In this document: positions 24,411 through 33,888 of the stretch, piece after piece
Layout: every line of letters begins with the position of its first letter
Numbering within the stretch: position 1 is the first letter of the stretch
Source: an uncultured Pelagibacteraceae bacterium
GTDB lineage: Bacteria > Pseudomonadota > Alphaproteobacteria > Pelagibacterales > Pelagibacteraceae
NCBI GenBank assembly: GCA_902524535.1
Contig: CABZDR010000003.1
Span: 1 to 64,000 of the forward strand
DNA: 64,000 nt
Direction: 5' to 3'
The notes under the pieces: model-generated
Seen by the model: only the letters and a program-made list of their open reading frames with translations
Database searches by the model: none
Told to the model about the DNA's origin: nothing
Made by a program: the position numbers and the translations under genes

Positions 24411-26333
24411 ATGTTAACTCAAATTGTAACATTATTAATTTTTTTTGCTGTAATTGGCTGTATTCTTTATGGGCGGAGACTAATTAGAACTGAAAAAGTT
24501 GATGCAGTATTTGGGAACCCAGAAAGAGCTAGGGGCGGCACACATTGGGTAATAGTTGGTAGTAGTTTTCTACTTTTAATTTGGCTATATTATTCATGGG
24601 ATATTGCTAAAGGATTTTATCCTAAATCAGCTAACGAACTTTGCCAGGTTGCAAAAGTAAATGACTCATTATTAGGATTAAAGTATCAGTTTCCAATTGA
24701 AGAAAGAGAATTTAAAAGCACTTCACAAATAAAAAAAGAAAATAAAAATCTTCAGCAAATCCTCGAAGAAATACAGGGTTCTAATAAATTAAATGCTCAA
24801 CAGAAAACAGATCTTTCAAACTTTATAAGTAAAACTAATCAACTAATTCCTCTTTTAACAAATGAAGATTTACTTGAAATTGAAACTAAACAAAAAATAA
24901 ATGATATTACCGGGAAAATTAACTTACTTACTGAAAATTTTCAAAAGACTGATTATCCTTTCGAGACTGAGCAAGAGTATAATGAGAGAAAAAAAGCAGT
25001 AGATGAAGAAGGGGGATGGGGTATTGTTAAAGTAAGTGCTGGAACAGGATCAATAGAAAATACAATTGAAGTTCCTCTAATTCCTGCTACTGAAAGAGGT
25101 TTAAAATTTGACGCTGCAGCACAAGAATTAAATTTGATAAGTGATGAATTTTTCAAATTAAGAAATCATAATCCACAATTTAAAATTAAGATTAAAGAAC
25201 TTAAAGATGAAATAAAATCTTACAGAAATGTATTAGACAGTGAAGATTTAGCATCAACATATGCGAAAAACATTGTAAAAATTGCAAGAAGAATTGAATT
25301 TGCGAGCATATATCCACCTAATGCATTAGATAAAATGCAAGATGCAATAATAAAATTTGATGATGCTCAAAAAGTTGCTCAAGGTGGATTAAGATTAATT
25401 GACATCTTTTTATTTCCAGCAGGGACAATTGTTGCAAGCGGACCAAGTTGTTCAGAACAAGGTTCTGGTAGATGGCTGCCAAAGCCTTCAGATACTTTTA
25501 ACAAATTTGCACTGATGTTAAAACCAAGTGTTGGTTATAAAGACATTCCTCTTTTATGGATAGATATGGTCGATGTCAGTAAAATGATTGGTTTTATTTT
25601 TCCTGATTGGATAGCTGATATTTTACCAGGTGAATATCCTGTTCATACTAAAGACGGAATTGTTAAACAAAATTTTAAAGGGTATGTATTAAAAATAGTA
25701 ACTGGAGATTTTGAATTATTTAAAGTTCCTGTTCCATACGGTCATATATGGGACTCTTTTATGAGAGTATTTTTAGGACTAGTTTTTGGAATTATCATAG
25801 GTGTCCCTCTTGGTTTATTTATGGGATTAAATAGATTTGCCAAAGGTTTTTTTGATCCACTGATAGAATTATATAGACCGGTTCCCCCACTAGCTTGGGC
25901 TCCTTTAATTATTTCAGTTTTAGGTATTGATAATACTGGAAAAGTATTTTTATTATTTATGGTCTCTTTATCAATAATGATTATTTCAGCAAGAGCTGGT
26001 GCATCTGGAACTCAGCTATCAAAAATCCATGCAGCTCATTCTTTAGGAGCATCAAAAAAACAAATTTTAAGATATGTAATTTTTCCTAATTCGTTACCAG
26101 AAATTTTAACAGGAATTAGAGTTGCAGTTGGTATGTGTTGGGGAACTCTTGTAGCAGCTGAATTCTTAGCTGGTACTACAGGAATTGGATTTGTTGAAAA
26201 TGTCGCTAAAAAATATTTTCAATACGAGGTGATTTGGATCACAATTTTTATAATGGGAATGTTGGGTCTTTTATTTGATGTCACTTTAAGAAAAATAATC
26301 GACAAAACAATACCTTGGCGCGGAAAAGGTTAA
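24411..26333 (+). CDS. tauC: TauC-like ABC permease with a large N-terminal extension
   Basis: A 640-residue permease, more than twice the usual TauC length of about 275. Residues about 440-640 are a normal TauC core with the EAA loop (KIHAAHSLGASKKQILRYVIFP) and FLAGTTGIGF. Residues 1-440 are extra: two membrane spans at about 3-20 and 47-66, then a long charged region with coiled-coil character (about 90-330) and a globular part with Cys (VASGPSCSEQGSG). The topology places the coiled region in the periplasm, where it could contact the binding protein. No frameshift or joint is visible; the extension reads as an integral part of the gene. Confidence 0.85.
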   Translation: MLTQIVTLLIFFAVIGCILYGRRLIRTEKVDAVFGNPERARGGTHWVIVGSSFLLLIWLYYSWDIAKGFYPKSANELCQVAKVNDSLLGLKYQFPIEEREFKSTSQIKKENKNLQQILEEIQGSNKLNAQQKTDLSNFISKTNQLIPLLTNEDLLEIETKQKINDITGKINLLTENFQKTDYPFETEQEYNERKKAVDEEGGWGIVKVSAGTGSIENTIEVPLIPATERGLKFDAAAQELNLISDEFFKLRNHNPQFKIKIKELKDEIKSYRNVLDSEDLASTYAKNIVKIARRIEFASIYPPNALDKMQDAIIKFDDAQKVAQGGLRLIDIFLFPAGTIVASGPSCSEQGSGRWLPKPSDTFNKFALMLKPSVGYKDIPLLWIDMVDVSKMIGFIFPDWIADILPGEYPVHTKDGIVKQNFKGYVLKIVTGDFELFKVPVPYGHIWDSFMRVFLGLVFGIIIGVPLGLFMGLNRFAKGFFDPLIELYRPVPPLAWAPLIISVLGIDNTGKVFLLFMVSLSIMIISARAGASGTQLSKIHAAHSLGASKKQILRYVIFPNSLPEILTGIRVAVGMCWGTLVAAEFLAGTTGIGFVENVAKKYFQYEVIWITIFIMGMLGLLFDVTLRKIIDKTIPWRGKG

Positions 26334-26334
26334 T

Positions 26335-27339
26335 TTGAAAACAGAAAATCTTAAAAAAGAAGTAATAAAAATTTTAAAAAAACATGGATTAAGTAGTTCC
26401 CATGCTGTCATTTCAGCTAATGCCTTAATCAATGCAGAATTAGTTAATGCTTACGGGCACGGTCTTTCAAGATTAAAGATGTATTGTGAACGACTATCTA
26501 AAAAAGTTATCAATCCAAAGCCAAGAATAAAAATAAAAAAGATATCTCAATCGATTTCACATGTTGATGCTGATAATTGTATTGGATTTGTTGCAGCAGA
26601 CATAGCAATAAAAAAAGCAATTCAAAATGCTAAAAAAACTGGGATAGGTTTGGTAGCAGTTAAAAATAGTGGTCATTATGGCTTATCCGGTTACTACGCA
26701 GAACAAGCTGTAAAAAAAAATTTAATCACGATGATTTATACTAACGCACCTCCTGCAATCGCTCCTCATGGTGCTAAAAAAAGTTTGTTTGGAACAAATC
26801 CTGTTTGTTTTGGCTCTCCTACCGGTTCGAAAGTACCATTTATATTGGACACTTCTATGTCAATGATCAATAGAGGTAAAGTAAGGTTTGCAGCAAAGAA
26901 TAATCAAAAATTACCTAAAGGTGTTGCATTGGATAAATTTGGTAAACCAACAACAGATGCAAAAAAAGCGCTCTATGGAGTTCAATTGCCTATTGCGAGT
27001 TTTAGAGGTTCAGGTTTAGCATGGATGGTTGATATTTTAAGTGGTGTATTAACAGGTGGAAATCATGCTGGAAAAGTAAAAGATCCTTTTGATGACTTTT
27101 CAGGTCCACAAAACGTTGGACATTTATTTATCACATTTAAAACAAACTTATTTGTCAAAAACTACAACTCCAGAATTAAAGATAATATTAGAACAATAAA
27201 AAGGTTGCCTAAAATTAAAGGAGTAAAAGAAATAATGTATCCTGGCCAAAATAAATATAAAAGGTTTAAAATGAACTTAAAAAAAGAAATTAAAATATCA
27301 AAAATTCTAGAAAAAGATTTAAAAATATTAAAAAATTGA
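26335..27339 (+). CDS. Ldh_2 family NAD(P)-dependent oxidoreductase (malate/L-lactate/sulfolactate dehydrogenase type)
   Basis: A 334-residue enzyme of the Ldh_2 (malate/L-lactate dehydrogenase-like) family. VAVKNSGHYGLSGYYAEQA contains the catalytic His block, followed by MIYTNAPPAIAPHGAKKSLFGTNP and the C-terminal GSGLAWMVDILSGVLTGG. The start is TTG at 26335, one base after the permease stop. The family includes ComC, an (R)-sulfolactate dehydrogenase; together with the taurine-type transporter this makes a sulfo-substrate plausible, but malate, ureidoglycolate or 2,3-diketogulonate activity cannot be excluded. Confidence 0.78.
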   Translation: MKTENLKKEVIKILKKHGLSSSHAVISANALINAELVNAYGHGLSRLKMYCERLSKKVINPKPRIKIKKISQSISHVDADNCIGFVAADIAIKKAIQNAKKTGIGLVAVKNSGHYGLSGYYAEQAVKKNLITMIYTNAPPAIAPHGAKKSLFGTNPVCFGSPTGSKVPFILDTSMSMINRGKVRFAAKNNQKLPKGVALDKFGKPTTDAKKALYGVQLPIASFRGSGLAWMVDILSGVLTGGNHAGKVKDPFDDFSGPQNVGHLFITFKTNLFVKNYNSRIKDNIRTIKRLPKIKGVKEIMYPGQNKYKRFKMNLKKEIKISKILEKDLKILKN

Positions 27340-28253
27340 AAATGCTTTCGAATAAAGAAATTATTTGTCCAGATAACTTGCTAAATGTTGCTCACAAAAA
27401 GAAAGGTGTTAAAGCTGGTGTTGTGAATGCAGGAAAACCTTTGCCTATGCAGTCAATACAGGATGCAGTTAAAGAAAATCTTATTGAACCAATATTTATT
27501 GGTGACGAGAAAGAAATAGTAAAATGTGCACAGGATCTTAAATGGGATATTTCAAATTACGAAATCATTCATGAACCTGTTGAAAATAACACTGCAACGA
27601 TTGCCGCAAAATTAGCTAGTGAGCAAAAAATTAAAATTATTGTAAAAGGGCATATACATACTGATGTTCTTATGAAAGAAGTTTTGAAGAGAGAATATAA
27701 TTTACTAGGAAAAACCAGATTAAGTCACATTTGGCACATGACTTTGGAAAAAGACGACAAGCCTTTGATAATTACAGATGGAGCATTAAATGTTTTACCT
27801 AATGTGAAAACCAAGTTACACATTCTTAAAAATGTTGTTAATTTTTCTCAAAGGATTGGTATCGAAAGACCTAAAGTAGCAATATTGTCTGCAACAGAGG
27901 AAGTTTTAGATAGCGTGCCAAGTTCCAAAGAAGCTGATGAATTAACTAAAATTGCAAAAAAAGAAAATTTAAATGCTGATGTCTTTGGTCCACTTGCATT
28001 TGACAATAGTATCTCCAAAAAATCCGCAGCTATTAAAGGAATACAAAATACTGTAGCTGGTATGGCAGATGTGCTACTGGTACCAAGTGTCGAAACAGGA
28101 AATGGTTTAGTAAAAATGCTAATCTACTTTTGTGGTGCCTGTGCAGCTGGTGTTGTTGTTGGGGGTAAAGTACCAGTTGTTATTACAAGTAGATCTGATG
28201 AAGCCCCGGCAAGATTAGCATCAATTGCTGCAGCTGTTGTTGCATTAGATTAA
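27336..28253 (+). CDS. phosphate acetyltransferase/phosphotransbutyrylase family protein
   Basis: A 305-residue PTA_PTB-family enzyme. VTNAGKPLPMQSIQDAV-like start, the middle IVKGHIHTDVLMKEVL and the C-terminal VPSVETGNGLVKMLIYFCGACAAGVVVGGKVPVVITSRSD are the acyl-CoA/phosphate-site motifs. The first usable start is TTG 27336, overlapping the upstream stop by 4 bp; ATG 27342 is also possible. In sulfonate pathways such an enzyme turns the acetyl phosphate made by Xsc into acetyl-CoA. Xsc itself is not in this window. Confidence 0.8.
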   Translation: MKMLSNKEIICPDNLLNVAHKKKGVKAGVVNAGKPLPMQSIQDAVKENLIEPIFIGDEKEIVKCAQDLKWDISNYEIIHEPVENNTATIAAKLASEQKIKIIVKGHIHTDVLMKEVLKREYNLLGKTRLSHIWHMTLEKDDKPLIITDGALNVLPNVKTKLHILKNVVNFSQRIGIERPKVAILSATEEVLDSVPSSKEADELTKIAKKENLNADVFGPLAFDNSISKKSAAIKGIQNTVAGMADVLLVPSVETGNGLVKMLIYFCGACAAGVVVGGKVPVVITSRSDEAPARLASIAAAVVALD

Positions 28254-28275
28254 TAAAACAATATAAATTTAAAAT

Positions 28276-29565
28276 ATGACAATTAAATATCTAAAAAAAG
28301 CTTCCAAAACAGCATCCACAGATGACACTAAAACAAAAGATATAGTACAAAATCTTTTAAAAGAGCTTGAAAAATCTAAAGAAGATGGATGTAAAGAATT
28401 AACAAAAAAATTTGATAAATATGATGGGGAAATAGTTGTTTCAAAAGAAAAAATAGAAGAAATAAATAAAAACTTAGACAAAAAAACTAAAGATGATATT
28501 AAATTTTCATACGATAGGGTTCGAAAATTTGCAGAAGCTCAACTTGCAAATTATGGAAAAGATTTTGAAGTTGAATTATCAGATGGTTTATATGCGGGTC
28601 AAAAATTAGTCCCTGTAAATACTGCTGGTTGTTACATACCAGGTGGAAGATACGCTCACATCGCATCTGCGGTAATGAGTGTTACAACTGCAAAAGTTGC
28701 AGGTGTTAAAAATATTATTGCATGTAGTCCGCCGAAAGAGGGAGTTGGTGCCCACCCTTCTATTATTTATACAGCGAATTTATGTGGAGCGGATATAATT
28801 TTAAATCTTGGTGGTGTACCAGCTATTGCTGCAATGACATATGGAATGTTTGGAAACGCTCCAGCTGATATTTTAGTTGGTCCTGGAAATCAATTTGTAG
28901 CTGAAGCTAAAAGAATTTTATTTGGAAAAGTAGGTATAGATTTATTCGCGGGCCCAACAGAAATTGGAATTATTGCAGATGAAACAGCAGATCCAGAGAT
29001 TGTTGCTGTAGATTTAGTTGGTCAGGCTGAACATGGTTATAATTCACCATGTTGGTTATACACCACTAGCCAAAAACTTGCAGAAGAAGTAATGAAACGA
29101 GTTCCAGAATTAATAGAAAAACTTCCAGAGGTTCCAAGATTAAGTGCTGAGGCTGCTTGGAGAGATTACGGTGAAGTTATTTTGTGTGATACAGATGAAG
29201 AAATTGTTAAGGTAAGTGATGACTATGCACCTGAGCATTTAGAAATTCAAACAAAAAATCTTGAATGGTTTCATAAGAGATTAAAAAATTACGGTTCATT
29301 GTTTATTGGAGAAGAAACAACTGTTGCTTATGGTGATAAATGTTCAGGAACCAATCATATTTTACCAACTAAAGGTGCAGGAAAATATACAGGTGGGTTG
29401 TTTGTTGGTAAGTTTATTAAAACATTGAGTTTTCAAAGAATGACAAAAGAGTCAACGAAAGAAGTTGGCTCAGCTGCTGCAAGGATTTCAAGATACGAGG
29501 GCATGGAAGCTCATGCAAGAACTGGTGACGCTAGGCTGCGTAAGTATGGATATTCAAACGAATAA
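28276..29565 (+). CDS. HisD-like dehydrogenase, possibly sulfopropanediol 3-dehydrogenase (HpsN-like)
   Basis: A 429-residue NAD-dependent, zinc-binding dehydrogenase of the histidinol dehydrogenase family. The expected zinc and catalytic residues are all present: VGQAEHGYNSP (Gln/His ligands), DYAPEHLEI (Glu/His base), YGDKCSGTNHILPT (Asp) and EGMEAHART (His). It lies 22 bp after the Pta gene in a sulfonate-type cluster with no other histidine genes. HpsN, which oxidises 2,3-dihydroxypropane-1-sulfonate to sulfolactate, belongs to this family, and the preceding Ldh_2 gene could then act on sulfolactate. A true HisD role is the alternative. Confidence 0.72.
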   Translation: MTIKYLKKASKTASTDDTKTKDIVQNLLKELEKSKEDGCKELTKKFDKYDGEIVVSKEKIEEINKNLDKKTKDDIKFSYDRVRKFAEAQLANYGKDFEVELSDGLYAGQKLVPVNTAGCYIPGGRYAHIASAVMSVTTAKVAGVKNIIACSPPKEGVGAHPSIIYTANLCGADIILNLGGVPAIAAMTYGMFGNAPADILVGPGNQFVAEAKRILFGKVGIDLFAGPTEIGIIADETADPEIVAVDLVGQAEHGYNSPCWLYTTSQKLAEEVMKRVPELIEKLPEVPRLSAEAAWRDYGEVILCDTDEEIVKVSDDYAPEHLEIQTKNLEWFHKRLKNYGSLFIGEETTVAYGDKCSGTNHILPTKGAGKYTGGLFVGKFIKTLSFQRMTKESTKEVGSAAARISRYEGMEAHARTGDARLRKYGYSNE

Positions 29566-29577
29566 TGTTTAAAAAGA

Positions 29578-30039
29578 TTAATTTTCAGGTTTAAAAATTA
29601 AACACAATCCATTATTGCAAAATCTTTTTCCAGTAGCACTTGGACCGTCCAAAAAAACATGGCCATGATGCGCACCACAATTTGCACAATGATATTCAAC
29701 TCTTTTCATTCCATAAGAATAATCTATTTTAGTTTTAAATGCTCCAGGAAGAGCCTCTGAAAAGGAAGGCCAGCCTGTACCACTATCAAATTTAGCGGTT
29801 GATGAAAATAATTTCGCCCCACAATTAGCACAGTGGTAAAAACCTTTTCTATTTTCCTTAAGAAGATCACTTGAAAAAGGTCTTTCTGTTCCTTCATTAA
29901 ACATTATATCTTTTTGCGATTGTGAAAGTTCAGGATTAATTATTTTTTTTGTTACAGAATATAAAAATTTATACGGTAATGATAAAAAAGATAAACAAGA
30001 CAAACCAATTAATTTAAGGAAATTTCTTTTTAACATCAT
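29578..30039 (-). CDS. msrB: peptide-methionine (R)-S-oxide reductase with export signal
   Basis: A 153-residue MsrB. The structural zinc site is formed by two CxxC pairs (YHCANCGA twice), then GTGWPSF and GAHHGHVF. The catalytic cysteine lies in the C-terminal RFCNNG. The first ~30 residues add a hydrophobic segment after a basic start (KRNFLKLIGLSCLSFLSL), resembling a Sec or weak Tat signal (only one Arg), so the protein is probably exported to repair oxidised periplasmic proteins. It is convergent with the HisD-like gene. Confidence 0.88.
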   Translation of the reverse strand: MMLKRNFLKLIGLSCLSFLSLPYKFLYSVTKKIINPELSQSQKDIMFNEGTERPFSSDLLKENRKGFYHCANCGAKLFSSTAKFDSGTGWPSFSEALPGAFKTKIDYSYGMKRVEYHCANCGAHHGHVFLDGPSATGKRFCNNGLCLIFKPEN

Positions 30040-30069
30040 AAAATTTCTTATTAAGAATTAATTAATTAA

Positions 30070-30717
30070 TCAAGCAACATAATTGTCTCTTAGGATTTTA
30101 CTGGTAAAAAGAATTAGTGTTTCTTTTGCTATATACATTATTAGAAATGACATGAAGCAAATTATAAACAAATTGATATATCGCCAAGTTTTTTTACTTT
30201 GAGCGTATTTTGATAAATAATTTGATAAATATCCCAAAAAAAAGAAAAATATAAATGACGCTATAGATGCACCAATACCAAAGAAAACTTTTTCTTTAAT
30301 TAAAAAATTTTTTGAAAAATTACCTAGAAAAAAAACTGTATCTGAATAAACATGAGCATTGAGATAGGTAAAACCTAGTGTCTTAAATAAAACCTCAGAT
30401 AAGGAAATTTCTTCTAAGGTGGTAGATAAATTTATATTTGTTTGGAGAGTTCTGATTTTTGAATAAATAAAATAAATCAAAAAGATTATTAAAAGAACAT
30501 TTAGTAATAATTCTATAGATGCACTGAAATATTGTTGAAAATAATGAAATAATAAAATTCCGAGAAAAATCAATAAGAGGTCAGAAACTGAACAAACTAA
30601 ACAAACTAGAAATACGTATTGTTTCTTTAATCCCTGCTCAATGACAAAAATATTTTGGGCGCCTATAGCAAGGATCAAACTTAACCCAGTAAAAAAGCCC
30701 AGGATTAAAAATTCCAT
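30070..30717 (-). CDS. LysE family amino-acid exporter
   Basis: A 215-residue membrane protein with about six spans. The family signature GAQNIFVIEQGL occurs at residues 20-31 (LysE/ArgO family GAQN motif), and GFTYLNAHVYSDTVFFLG matches the second conserved block with the conserved Asn and aromatic residues. It probably exports basic amino acids such as arginine or lysine. It overlaps the upstream methyltransferase gene by 13 bp, so the two are co-transcribed. Confidence 0.85.
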   Translation of the reverse strand: MEFLILGFFTGLSLILAIGAQNIFVIEQGLKKQYVFLVCLVCSVSDLLLIFLGILLFHYFQQYFSASIELLLNVLLIIFLIYFIYSKIRTLQTNINLSTTLEEISLSEVLFKTLGFTYLNAHVYSDTVFFLGNFSKNFLIKEKVFFGIGASIASFIFFFFLGYLSNYLSKYAQSKKTWRYINLFIICFMSFLIMYIAKETLILFTSKILRDNYVA

Positions 30718-31433
30718 ATTCTTTTTTTTCTTTGAGTAACTACAAAAAGTTTTCTCGGAAAACTTCCTTCATGTAATTCAAAAATATCCTCAATTTTAAA
30801 TCCTTTTGAAATTTGAATTATTTTTTCTTTATTAAAAAAATGAACAATAAATCCATCACTTTCGTATAAATCTTCGCCAATATGTTTTCCTTTTTTATAA
30901 TCACCGTCTCCAGTATGTCTAACAGTGAATATATTAATTCCACCAGGTTTTAAAATTCTATAAACTTCTTTATTTAATTTAATAATTTCTGAAGTAGTCA
31001 AGGCCATACAGTAAAGCATGTGTGAATAACATCCATCAAAAGAATTATCCTTATAAGGAATACCATTACGTACATCCCAAACTTTTGTAGTAATTTTATC
31101 TGCAGCAGATCTACCATCAGCCATTATAGGATCAGAATAATTTTCTATTTTTTTTTTATTAATATTTTTTATTGCCTCAGAACTGTAATCTAATGCTGTA
31201 ACTTGAATTAAATTTGAATTTGCCGCAAGATAAGTTGTGTCTCTACCTAAACCAGCACCTAACTCAAGAATATCAATTTTTTTTCTTTTAAAAAAAATGT
31301 TTACTTTTTGATTTTCAAATATTTCTTTCGCGTGTCTGGCAGATTCGCTAGGGTCTAAACCAAACATCTCAGGCTTACTTGAGAAGCTATTTTCCCAATG
31401 CTGAGATTGCTGGTCTAAATCTTTCTTATTCAA
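30705..31433 (-). CDS. class I SAM-dependent methyltransferase
   Basis: A 242-residue Rossmann-fold methyltransferase. The SAM-binding motif I is IDILELGAGLGRDTTYLA, the acidic motif II is VTALDYSSEAI, and motif IV is GCYSHMLYCMALT. The arrangement resembles the TehB/thiopurine type acting on small molecules. One base separates its 5' end from the stop of the upstream peroxiredoxin gene, so it probably belongs to a peroxiredoxin-methyltransferase-LysE operon. The substrate is unknown. Confidence 0.82.
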   Translation of the reverse strand: MNKKDLDQQSQHWENSFSSKPEMFGLDPSESARHAKEIFENQKVNIFFKRKKIDILELGAGLGRDTTYLAANSNLIQVTALDYSSEAIKNINKKKIENYSDPIMADGRSAADKITTKVWDVRNGIPYKDNSFDGCYSHMLYCMALTTSEIIKLNKEVYRILKPGGINIFTVRHTGDGDYKKGKHIGEDLYESDGFIVHFFNKEKIIQISKGFKIEDIFELHEGSFPRKLFVVTQRKKRIWNF

Positions 31434-31434
31434 T

Positions 31435-32097
31435 CTATTTTGAAGGATCTGGAACTTTTCTCAAGTACGGCTTAACTGCATTCCAACCATCTGGAAACAA
31501 TTTTTTAGCCTCATCATCCTTCACTGCTGGAACAATAATTACTTCCTCGCCCTTTTTCCAATCTGCAGGTGTTGCAACTTTATGTTTTGCTGTTAATTGC
31601 ATAGAATCTATTGCTCTTAAAAGCTCCATAAAATTTCTACCAGTTGCCATTGGGTAAGTTAAAAAAAGACCAATTCTTTTGTCAGGCCTAATTATAAAAA
31701 CTGTTCGAACTGTTTGATTATCAACTGCTGTTCTTCCCATTGAAGTAACTCCAGCGTCTCCTTCAAGCATGTTATAAAGTTTTGCGACCTCTAAATTTTC
31801 ATCTGCAATAATTGGATAGCTTGGTTTATTTCCTGTAACATCTTTTATATCCTCTAACCATTTAACATGGTCAGATACTGGATCAACACTCAAGCCGATA
31901 ACTTTTACATTTCTTTTATCAAATTCAGGTTTCATTTTTGCTAAAGAACCCAGTTCAGTTGTGCACACTGGAGTGAAATCTTTTGGATGCGAAAACAACA
32001 CTCCCCAACTATCTCCTAGCCACTCATGAAAAGATATATCACCAAGTTGTGTCTTTGCTTTAAAATCTGGAGCCACACTATTTATTTTTAAACTCAT
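31435..32097 (-). CDS. 1-Cys (Prx6-type) peroxiredoxin
   Basis: A 220-residue peroxiredoxin reducing hydrogen peroxide and organic peroxides. The peroxidatic cysteine lies in SHPKDFTPVCTTELG, and the C-terminal extension with the Arg-containing motif (NQTVRTVFIIRPDKRIGL) is typical of the Prx6 group. The ATG is preceded by a very strong AGGAGGT ribosome-binding site (32101-32107), pointing to high expression. First gene of a three-gene minus-strand unit and divergent from cysE across 146 bp. Confidence 0.93.
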   Translation of the reverse strand: MSLKINSVAPDFKAKTQLGDISFHEWLGDSWGVLFSHPKDFTPVCTTELGSLAKMKPEFDKRNVKVIGLSVDPVSDHVKWLEDIKDVTGNKPSYPIIADENLEVAKLYNMLEGDAGVTSMGRTAVDNQTVRTVFIIRPDKRIGLFLTYPMATGRNFMELLRAIDSMQLTAKHKVATPADWKKGEEVIIVPAVKDDEAKKLFPDGWNAVKPYLRKVPDPSK

Positions 32098-32243
32098 TAA
32101 ACCTCCTATTTTAATTCAAAAATTATATGCAAGATTGATATGCTATGCAAACTTTTGTAATACCTTATAAATATCGAAAAGAGTGACATTACATCAAGTT
32201 AATAAGGTTTAAATTTAACAAAAAACAACTATATAGCCTCATT

Positions 32244-32828
32244 ATGAATGAATATTTACAATCCATAATAGATAGAGATCCTGCTGCAAAATCAAAGTTA
32301 AGTTTAATACTTACTTATCCAGGAGTAAAAGCTATATTTTTTCATAAAATAGCTAATTTTTTTGCTAAGGCAAAATTTGATTTAGTAGCAAGAGTAATCT
32401 CTCAACTTTCTAGATTTTTAACTGGTATAGAAATTCATCCGAAAGCTCAAATTGGAAAAAATTTATTTATCGATCATGGTATGGGAGTAGTGATTGGGGA
32501 AACATCTGAGATTGGAGATAACGTTACAATTTACCATATGGTTACTCTTGGTGGTATTTCACCAAGTATAAATTCAGATAGCCAAAGACAAATAAAGAGA
32601 CATCCAACGCTTATGGATAATGTAGTAGTTGGTTCAGGTGCACAAATACTTGGACCTGTGGTTATTGGTGAAAATGCAAAGATTGGTGCTAATGCAGTAG
32701 TAACAAAAGATGTTCCTAACAATGCAGTAATGATAGGTATACCAGCAAGAAACGTTGGTACAACATCAAATGAATTTAAACCTTATGCTGTAACAGAAGA
32801 CCCTAAAGAAATTACTAATGAAGAATAA
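32244..32828 (+). CDS. cysE: serine O-acetyltransferase
   Basis: A 194-residue left-handed beta-helix acyltransferase of the short EpsC-type CysE. The helical N-terminal part is followed by hexapeptide repeats ([41 protein letters not shown]), which contain the catalytic Asp/His pair, and [12 protein letters not shown]. It activates serine for cysteine synthesis. It overlaps the next gene, cysteine synthase, by 11 bp, which indicates tight coupling. Confidence 0.9.
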   Translation: MNEYLQSIIDRDPAAKSKLSLILTYPGVKAIFFHKIANFFAKAKFDLVARVISQLSRFLTGIEIHPKAQIGKNLFIDHGMGVVIGETSEIGDNVTIYHMVTLGGISPSINSDSQRQIKRHPTLMDNVVVGSGAQILGPVVIGENAKIGANAVVTKDVPNNAVMIGIPARNVGTTSNEFKPYAVTEDPKEITNEE

Positions 32829-33819
32829 TCAAGAAGATTTTATCTCAGGTATTGGAAATACACCTTTAATTAAATTAAGGGCAGCCTCAGAAATAACTGG
32901 ATGTAATATTTATGGTAAAGCTGAATTTTTAAATCCGGGTGGCTCTGTAAAAGATAGAGCTGCATTAGCTTTAATAAAAGATGCTCAAGAAAAAAAGTTA
33001 ATAGCAAAAGGTGGTATAATCGTTGAGGGAACTGCTGGTAATACTGGAATAGGTCTAGGACTATTGGGTAATTCTCTTGGCTATAAAACAATCATTGTAA
33101 TGAATGATAATCAAACTCAAGAAAAGAAAGATACATTAAGAAATCTTGGAGCAGAATTAAGACTGGTGCCTGCTAAACCTTACAAAGATGATAATAATTT
33201 TGTGAAAGTTGCAGCTAGACTTGCGGATGAATTGAGGCCAACAAATAATAACGGAGTAGTTTGGGCAAATCAATTTGATAATACTGCAAATGCTAAAGGG
33301 CATTATGAAGGTACCGGAAAAGAGATATGGGAACAAACTGAAGGCAAAGTAGACGGCTTTGTATGCTCATCAGGAACGGGTGGAACTATTTCAGGTGTCA
33401 GCAATGCACTTAAAGAAAAAAATAAAGATGTCAAAATTTATTTATCAGATCCAAAAGGTTCCTCACTTTATAACTATATTAAACACGGTGAATTAAAATC
33501 TGAGGGTAATTCAATCACTGAAGGAATTGGATCAAGTAGAGTAACTAAAAATTTTGAAAATGCAAAAATTGATGGCGCTTACTCTGTCGATGACCATGAG
33601 GCTTTACCTATACTTTATGATTTGATTCAAAATGAAGGTTTGAGCTTAGGGACTAGCTGTGGAATAAATATTGCTGGAGCAATAAGACTTGGTAAAGAAA
33701 TAGGTCCAGGAAAAACCATTGTAACAATTCTTTGTGATAGATCAGACAAATACAACTCAAAGATGTTTAATAAAACTTTTTTACAAGAAAAAAACTTACC
33801 TTTTCCAAGCTGGTTATAA
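32818..33819 (+). CDS. cysK: cysteine synthase (O-acetylserine sulfhydrylase)
   Basis: A 333-residue beta-family PLP enzyme using O-acetylserine and sulfide. The PLP lysine is in [12 protein letters not shown], the substrate loop in [12 protein letters not shown] and the phosphate cup in [11 protein letters not shown]. Immediately downstream of cysE, whose product it uses, with overlapping reading frames. If this is SAR11, which is known to lack assimilatory sulfate reduction, its sulfide must come from reduced organic sulfur. A cystathionine beta-synthase-like activity is the alternative. Confidence 0.88.
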   Translation: MKNNQEDFISGIGNTPLIKLRAASEITGCNIYGKAEFLNPGGSVKDRAALALIKDAQEKKLIAKGGIIVEGTAGNTGIGLGLLGNSLGYKTIIVMNDNQTQEKKDTLRNLGAELRLVPAKPYKDDNNFVKVAARLADELRPTNNNGVVWANQFDNTANAKGHYEGTGKEIWEQTEGKVDGFVCSSGTGGTISGVSNALKEKNKDVKIYLSDPKGSSLYNYIKHGELKSEGNSITEGIGSSRVTKNFENAKIDGAYSVDDHEALPILYDLIQNEGLSLGTSCGINIAGAIRLGKEIGPGKTIVTILCDRSDKYNSKMFNKTFLQEKNLPFPSWL

Positions 33820-33834
33820 TATCGCATACCAGGC

Positions 33835-33858
33835 ATGTAACAAAAGAGTTACATTTTT
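33835..33858 (+). terminator. weak intrinsic terminator after cysK
   Basis: ATGTAAC and GTTACAT form a 7-bp stem around a 6-nt A-rich loop, followed by TTTT. It lies 15 bp after the cysK stop and 30 bp before the next gene, separating the cysteine operon from the small-gene run. The stem is short and A+T-rich, so termination may be partial. Confidence 0.5.
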
Positions 33859-33888
33859 CAGATATAATTTAATAACGTTAGGATATTT

